From the NCBI GenBank assembly GCA_011800805.1, contig MPNW01000479.1, positions 1 through 35,846 of the forward strand: DNA of 35,846 nucleotides. Direction: 5' to 3'. This DNA is from Hirudo medicinalis. Taxonomy: Eukaryota; Annelida; Clitellata; Hirudinida; Hirudinidae. This document shows, one piece after another, positions 31,219-35,846 of the stretch. The first letter of the stretch is position 1; each line of letters begins with the position of its first letter. The notes under the pieces were generated by a model. The model was not told the DNA's origin and did not search any database. It saw only the letters and a list, made by a program, of their open reading frames with translations. Position numbers and translations under genes: made by a program.

Positions 31219-34200
31219 ATGCCAGGCCAGCAAAGACCTGTCAGGATGCCTGGAATGAGTACTGAACCTCTGCCCAGAAGACCTTTTTGTACTGAGTACT
31301 GCATGTACAAGTTTCTTACCGTTCTTTATGGAGTATCCTACTTTGTAAGAATTCTGCGTTAATGCGCAATTTATTATTTCAATTTACATAAGCACACAAT
31401 TTAAATAACCTTGATCAAATTTATAAGCAGTGTGATGTGATGTTAAAATAACTATTGCTTATACCGATATTGTTTAGTAAATGAATAAATAAGCTAATGT
31501 AATATTAATGATCAATAATAAAATGAAACTAAATTATTACATTATTATATTTATAATGGGGTTCACGCATCTTCAACATAAAATAATTTGCAGCCTAGAA
31601 ATCATTCATTCATCTGAAACAATTGCTTCCGCAGCATCATCAATTGATGTTTGTTCATTCATGCGTGGTCCACATGAAGATACGCATCACTGAAACTGTT
31701 AAATTAAGCTGAAACACCCACTGAATTTGCAAAGTCATGAAATTAATTTAGTTGCATTTTATTACATCAGCAAATGATAATATTAAAATTAGTAGTTATT
31801 ACTATTATGTAATGATGACGATGACGAAGTTCTTAATGATATTGATGATGATATTCTTAACGGTTCTTTGAGATAGCCTTTTAGTTAATTATTAAATCAT
31901 AGCAATAACGCCGCAACATAACAGCACTAAAAATATTCATTAACAATAAAAAATGGGCTTCAATGAACGCCAAAGCTCTCACAGACGAATGTGTGTGTCT
32001 TACATGTCCAATGTCACAAATATTGTCGTCATAATTCAAATAATCATAACCACTCCACTGACACTACTACCGTCATCATCATCATCATCATTATCAACAT
32101 CATCATCATCGTCGTCGGCATCATCATCATCATCGTCATAATCATCATCATCATAATCATTTTCTTCTTATTCATCTTCTTCTTTTTTTTTCATCAGATG
32201 ATAGGCTTGATCGTGCTAGTTATTGGAGTTTGGGTGGGCAGCATAAAGAGGCAGTTCCAAGCAGTGAACAACATCCTCACCTATCCTGCCCTTATCTCCG
32301 TTGGAGCAGCCCTCATCATGATCTTCACGTCTGCGGTCGGAATCATTGGCGGTGTCAAGGACAAGATTGCACTTCTCAGATCGGTCTGAATTTGGGTCTT
32401 TTAATTAAATTTAATTAATTAAAAAGGAAAACTTTCACTTCAAGATCAATTACTTGTTGAGAATTTTAAATTATTCAGAATTAATATGAAGACTTAAAAT
32501 AACTACTTTAAAAGATTCTAAGCTTTCTTAATTCAGTTTCTGTTCATCATATTCTTTGTGATCATCATACAACTTGCTGTGGGGATCGTTACTTTCCTCT
32601 TCCGAGAAAAGGTTGAAATTTTTATTTTTTCAAGTTTATAAATCATCTTCGAAAATTTCAACTAAAAAAATTTGTCTACATTTTTTAAACAAATTTGAAG
32701 CCATTTCGATTTTGTTGTTAAATAATAAAATTAAACAACTGTTAATTGCATAAAAACCTTTAAATATATTATGTATCAATTTATTTTATTAATGTCATCA
32801 TCTTCCTATTATTATCTATTATTATTTCCTACTATTCTACATCAATATCAACTTTCAAGTCATCTTATAAGTTGTACTTACTCAACACTTAAATATCTGC
32901 TTACTCCTTGTTTCCATCTCACACACATTCTCATATTGCATTTATTCATTTCGTTTGTTATAAAAATTTGCTCAATTGTTCATCTATGTAGGAGGCCCTC
33001 TTGGCAGGATGTGAATCCCTTTGTTGTTTTTGCCTTTGGAAATTTCTTTTGCATTTCAGTTATTTCGTATTTTAGTTTTTGTTTGCTTATGTTTGATGTT
33101 CATAAAATATAAAAATCAAATCAAAAATCAAAAATCCAGAGGTAATTTTTAAAAATATAACGTTCCATTATAGACAAATCAAAGTTTCCATTTAGTATTT
33201 GAAACTCAAGTAACGTTAAAACATTGAAACTCTCTCAAGGTCTTCATAACGATTGATGACCAAATGGAAAACGCCATCTTTATGTATTTGGAAGACAGGG
33301 AACTGCAATTGGCTTTCGATTCCATTCAACAAAGGGTTAATTTATAATCTTGATAAATCGCGACATATTAATTAAATATTAACTTATAATAATAAATTGT
33401 TATATTAATTAAATTATAATTAAATACTTTTTGTGTTTCTTTGCTTTGAAATGTTGGGAGTAGGTCGCCTTGTGAAACAAGCATTTCTTGAAGGAGATTT
33501 TTAGTGGGATTTTATGCTTCTAATTAACATTATTAGTGTTTCAAAAATAATAAATATTAGCAAGAACAATGTAATTAGCAAGAATATTATTGTCACAGGA
33601 ATACTAATAATGCCAATTATAGCATGAATATAACTTCCAACAGTTTGAATGCTGCGGTCTCAATGCTCCCCAGAACTGGGAGATGAATGACAATTTCACG
33701 TGTTCAAATTATGCATCCAGAATGGCTTGCAGCCTCCCAGATTCATGTTGCATGAGAATGAAGCCGGTTCGCTAATGTCTCTACCTAGTCATTATATATA
33801 ATCTATATCATAATAAATTTATGTTGTAGACATATTATTGCATGTTATAAATTACTTAAATTGTTTAAATTACTCAAAGTTTTTCTGTCGCCTTTATGAG
33901 TATTATTCACATCCTTGGCAAACATTAACTTGCATTTGTTTTACCTGCCCTGGTAAAAAAAAAACCCTAGTTTTTATTCAACAAAAAGACATTTATTTAA
34001 TACTGCAAATGCAATCTACAATACAACTCCATGCAGAGGCATAGCTAGTAGTTTCGGCGCCCGGGAGAAACTGATTACTTGGTGCCCCCTTAATTGGTAT
34101 ACTTAATTTGATATACACTTTTGAAACGTTGGTGCCTTTCCCACTGCTTAACATTGTCAATTTTGAGTCCCTCTAGGCACATCAGTATCTCCATTATCAC

Positions 34201-35079
34201 CTCCCAATCCAAAGAAATTAAATCTTGCAGGCCTCACGGAAGTTTTGCATCGACCCTGGAAACCATTTCCACCAATTCTTTGTTTTATTTAATCAAATTA
34301 CTTTTGCTAAATCTTTCTCTTAAAACTAATTTTACAGGAATGTGGTGTAAAGGCCAGGCACCATAGCCCTGTGAGTATCAACTTGCCGAGCACACATGCA
34401 TGTTCATCAGACATCAGATACATATCATCTACAAACACAAAGAGAATAAAATCACAATATTTTGTATAAAAACCTCTCTGCATCCAGGGCCGCCGACAGA
34501 AATTTCGGGCCACAATGTCATGTCAATTTGGTAATGAAAAAGCAAAAAAAAAAGGTTTTAAAACTCCGGGCGGGCCCCTAGACACTTGCTCCAGTCTCGG
34601 CGGCCCTCATCGCATCATAAGTAAACAATATTTATTAATTATTTAATTCCACAAACCCTTCGGAACACAAACGCAATGTTCTATTCATTATCACCACTGA
34701 TAATTCAAAGGTGAAGAAGCAGCAGGAGTCCCTGCAGGTGAGGGGATTTTATACGAGAGGTTGCAGACGACCCTTCCTCATTTGGCTCGAGTACAATCTC
34801 GAGGTTCTAGGAGCATCATCGCTGGCCTTTTCCATCTTACATGTCAGTAGTCGTTCTAAAGCTTTAACAGCCGATAACAGGCTTCAAAATTGACCGATTC
34901 AAATTCGCCACCTCTATTACTACACCTTCAAACCACAAAAGAAAAACTGTTCATGAAGGTGGACTTTTCCAAGATACTCAACATTTCAGATTTTCGGCAT
35001 GTTCTTTGTGCACATGCTCATCGTTCAGGAGGAAGACAGGTCGCAACTGTTCAAGTACAGGAGCCGATACTACACGTGA
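31219..35079 (+). CDS. Tetraspanin (7 exons, 275 aa)
   Basis: A four-pass membrane organiser that clusters partner proteins in tetraspanin-enriched microdomains. Exons: 31219-31344, 32198-32383, 32537-32611, 33240-33335, 33644-33766, 34711-34842, 34990-35079, summing to 828 nt with every intron in phase 0. Short basic N-terminus; then TM1 (MYKFLTVLYGVSYFMIGLIV, about 33-55), TM2 (LISVGAALIMIFTSAVGIIG), TM3 (FLFIIFFVIIIQLAVGIVTF), a large extracellular loop with the diagnostic CCG at 164-166 plus DSCC and RGC, TM4 (about 230-255) and a Tyr-rich cytoplasmic tail. Cys in FCTEYCMYKF before TM1 may be palmitoylated. The loop has seven cysteines (164, 165, 181, 190, 196, 197, 220), an odd number. 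I cannot assign a subfamily. It converges on PEMT, stops 231 bp apart. Confidence 0.93.
32072..32160. repeat. CAT/CGT microsatellite in tetraspanin intron 1
   Basis: About 90 bp of CAT with interspersed CGT, CAA and AAT triplets, ending about 35 bp before the exon 2 acceptor. The pyrimidine tract TTCTTCTTTTTTTTTCATCAG follows directly. Confidence 0.88.
34046..34105. mobile_element. Short GC-rich transposon-like remnant
   Basis: In AT-rich intron 5 of the tetraspanin, the text GCATAGCTAGTAGTTTCGGC and then GCCCGGG resembles the 'GGCGTAGCTAG...GGCGCCCGGG' edge words common in degraded hAT-like elements of invertebrates. No partner end was found, so this is a weak call. Confidence 0.3.
34485..34608. 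mobile_element. Short non-autonomous element with 11-bp perfect terminal inverted repeats
   Basis: AGGGCCGCCGA at 34486-34496 is exactly repeated in inverse orientation at 34596-34606 (TCGGCGGCCCT). The first is preceded by C and the matching base after the second differs. The inner flanks (TTTCGGGCC and GGGCGGGCCCC) are also partly inverted. The element is about 124 bp, GC-rich at both ends and AT-rich inside, in tetraspanin intron 5. It looks like a MITE, and its CAGGGCCG terminus is similar to the hAT end at 535. Confidence 0.6.
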
Positions 35080-35310
35080 AGGAGCAGACGGGCGTACTTA
35101 CACTCACGGAAAGACGCGCTACAAAAGCATGCTTTCGTCGTTAACCTTACGTTCGCTTAATCATCACCCATAAAAAATATACGAATACAAACAACAATGC
35201 AGACCTTTTAAATCTATCAACAGTTTATGACCTCTGACAATTTTCAAAGGTTGACATCAAAATGCCTCATGACTTCAGATAAATCAAAATTTATGGAAAA
35301 AGTGTGTGGC

Positions 35311-35846
35311 TCATGATTTAGCATATTTTTTCTTCCTTTTCCTCCTTTCAAGAGATTCATAAATCATCTTTGTGAATTCCCTGTAGGTTTTCACATCAAT
35401 TATTTAAAATAATTAACAGTAAATTAATAATTTAAATTTATTTTGACTCAGCATACAAAACTTTGTTGGCAGTACAAATGCCAAACAAATACCATACAAA
35501 TACATTCACAACAACTACATAAACATAATATAAATAAAGCTGTTTCTTATTTTATCATTTCTTCAGTATCATCACCAGGATACCAACTCTTCATAAATGC
35601 TGGTAATGCAGTACACCAGAGTTACAATGAGAGACATAAAGATTCCAGCATCACTCTGGTGTCTGAGAAAGATTAAAAAACACATCAAAACAAAAATCCA
35701 ACAATAATGTAATATCAGCCACTTACATTAAGGCAAGACCAAAATAGTTGAAAGAACTACCAACATACATTGGGTCACCAAGCAAATTGTAAGGGAAACT
35801 GACAACTCTATGAGGCAGGAAGATGCCAAAGTAATCGCCTGTTCCA
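35311..35846 (-). CDS. PEMT: Phosphatidylethanolamine N-methyltransferase, C-terminal three exons (partial)
   Basis: Methylates phosphatidylethanolamine, with S-adenosylmethionine, towards phosphatidylcholine; an integral ER-membrane enzyme. Visible exons in transcript order: 35846 (window edge)-35727, 35662-35588, 35380-35311. The first reads TGDYFGIFLPHRVVSFPYNL, then DPMYVGSSFNYFGLAL, matching the vertebrate 'LGDYFGILxxARVTxFPFNxxxxPMYWGSTxNYLGWA' block. The second is the last membrane helix (GIFMSLIVTLVYCITSIYEE), ending at the Glu-Glu pair of the SAM-binding site. The third gives EFTKMIYESLERRKRKKKYA, aligning with 'EPFTAEIY', and a Lys/Arg-rich tail typical of ER-membrane proteins. Phases match (2 then 2). 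The N-terminal half, including other membrane helices, lies off the right edge. Confidence 0.88.

Noticed and set aside
31953..32141. Plus-strand frame in tetraspanin intron 1
   Set aside because: It consists mostly of CAT/CGT microsatellite. The coding exon begins only at the acceptor before 32198, where the TM1 sequence continues in phase from exon 1.

Overview
This is a eukaryotic, AT-rich, intron-rich invertebrate window. The coding exons are short (30-600 nt), most introns are 60-800 nt, GT-AG splice sites dominate, and trinucleotide microsatellites (ATT, CAT) are everywhere. The protein-coding genes are animal families: synaptojanin, bestrophin, tetraspanin and phosphatidylethanolamine N-methyltransferase. 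The overall look fits a lophotrochozoan such as an annelid or leech. That is an inference from gene style, not a database match.

Layout. 1-535: decayed 5' end of a hAT-type (DUF4371/ZMYM-like) DNA transposon, minus strand. 559-777: a LINE reverse-transcriptase tail fragment, minus strand. 1935-8854 (minus): an eight-exon gene for a 386-residue secreted protein with a clear signal peptide and no cysteine. I do not recognise it; it is the best candidate here for something undescribed. A truncated LINE lies antisense in its fourth intron and a 36-bp minisatellite in its third. 9331-13899: mostly intergenic, with microsatellites, a GC-richer patch and another broken LINE (12283-12945). 13900-23485 (plus): a 25-exon synaptojanin with Sac phosphatase, inositol 5-phosphatase, RRM-like and proline-rich regions in order. 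Its exon phases close perfectly to 1415 residues. 25183-30636 (minus): a 12-exon bestrophin chloride channel of 567 residues, convergent with synaptojanin. 31219-35079 (plus): a 7-exon tetraspanin of 275 residues, head-to-head with bestrophin across 582 bp. 35311-35846 (minus): the last three exons of a PEMT-type phospholipid methyltransferase, running off the right edge.

The four recognised genes all act at membranes (phosphoinositide turnover, a chloride channel, a membrane organiser, phosphatidylcholine synthesis). I see no evidence that they form a coordinated cluster, and metazoan neighbours usually do not.

The exon models were built by hand from splice consensus, reading phase and recalled family alignments. 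For every complete gene the summed exon lengths are an exact multiple of three. Notable points are two GC-AG introns in bestrophin, three splice donors that overlap an in-frame stop (offering short C-terminal isoforms by intron retention), a 5-codon upstream ORF ending one base before the tetraspanin start, and a likely short terminal-inverted-repeat element at 34485-34608.
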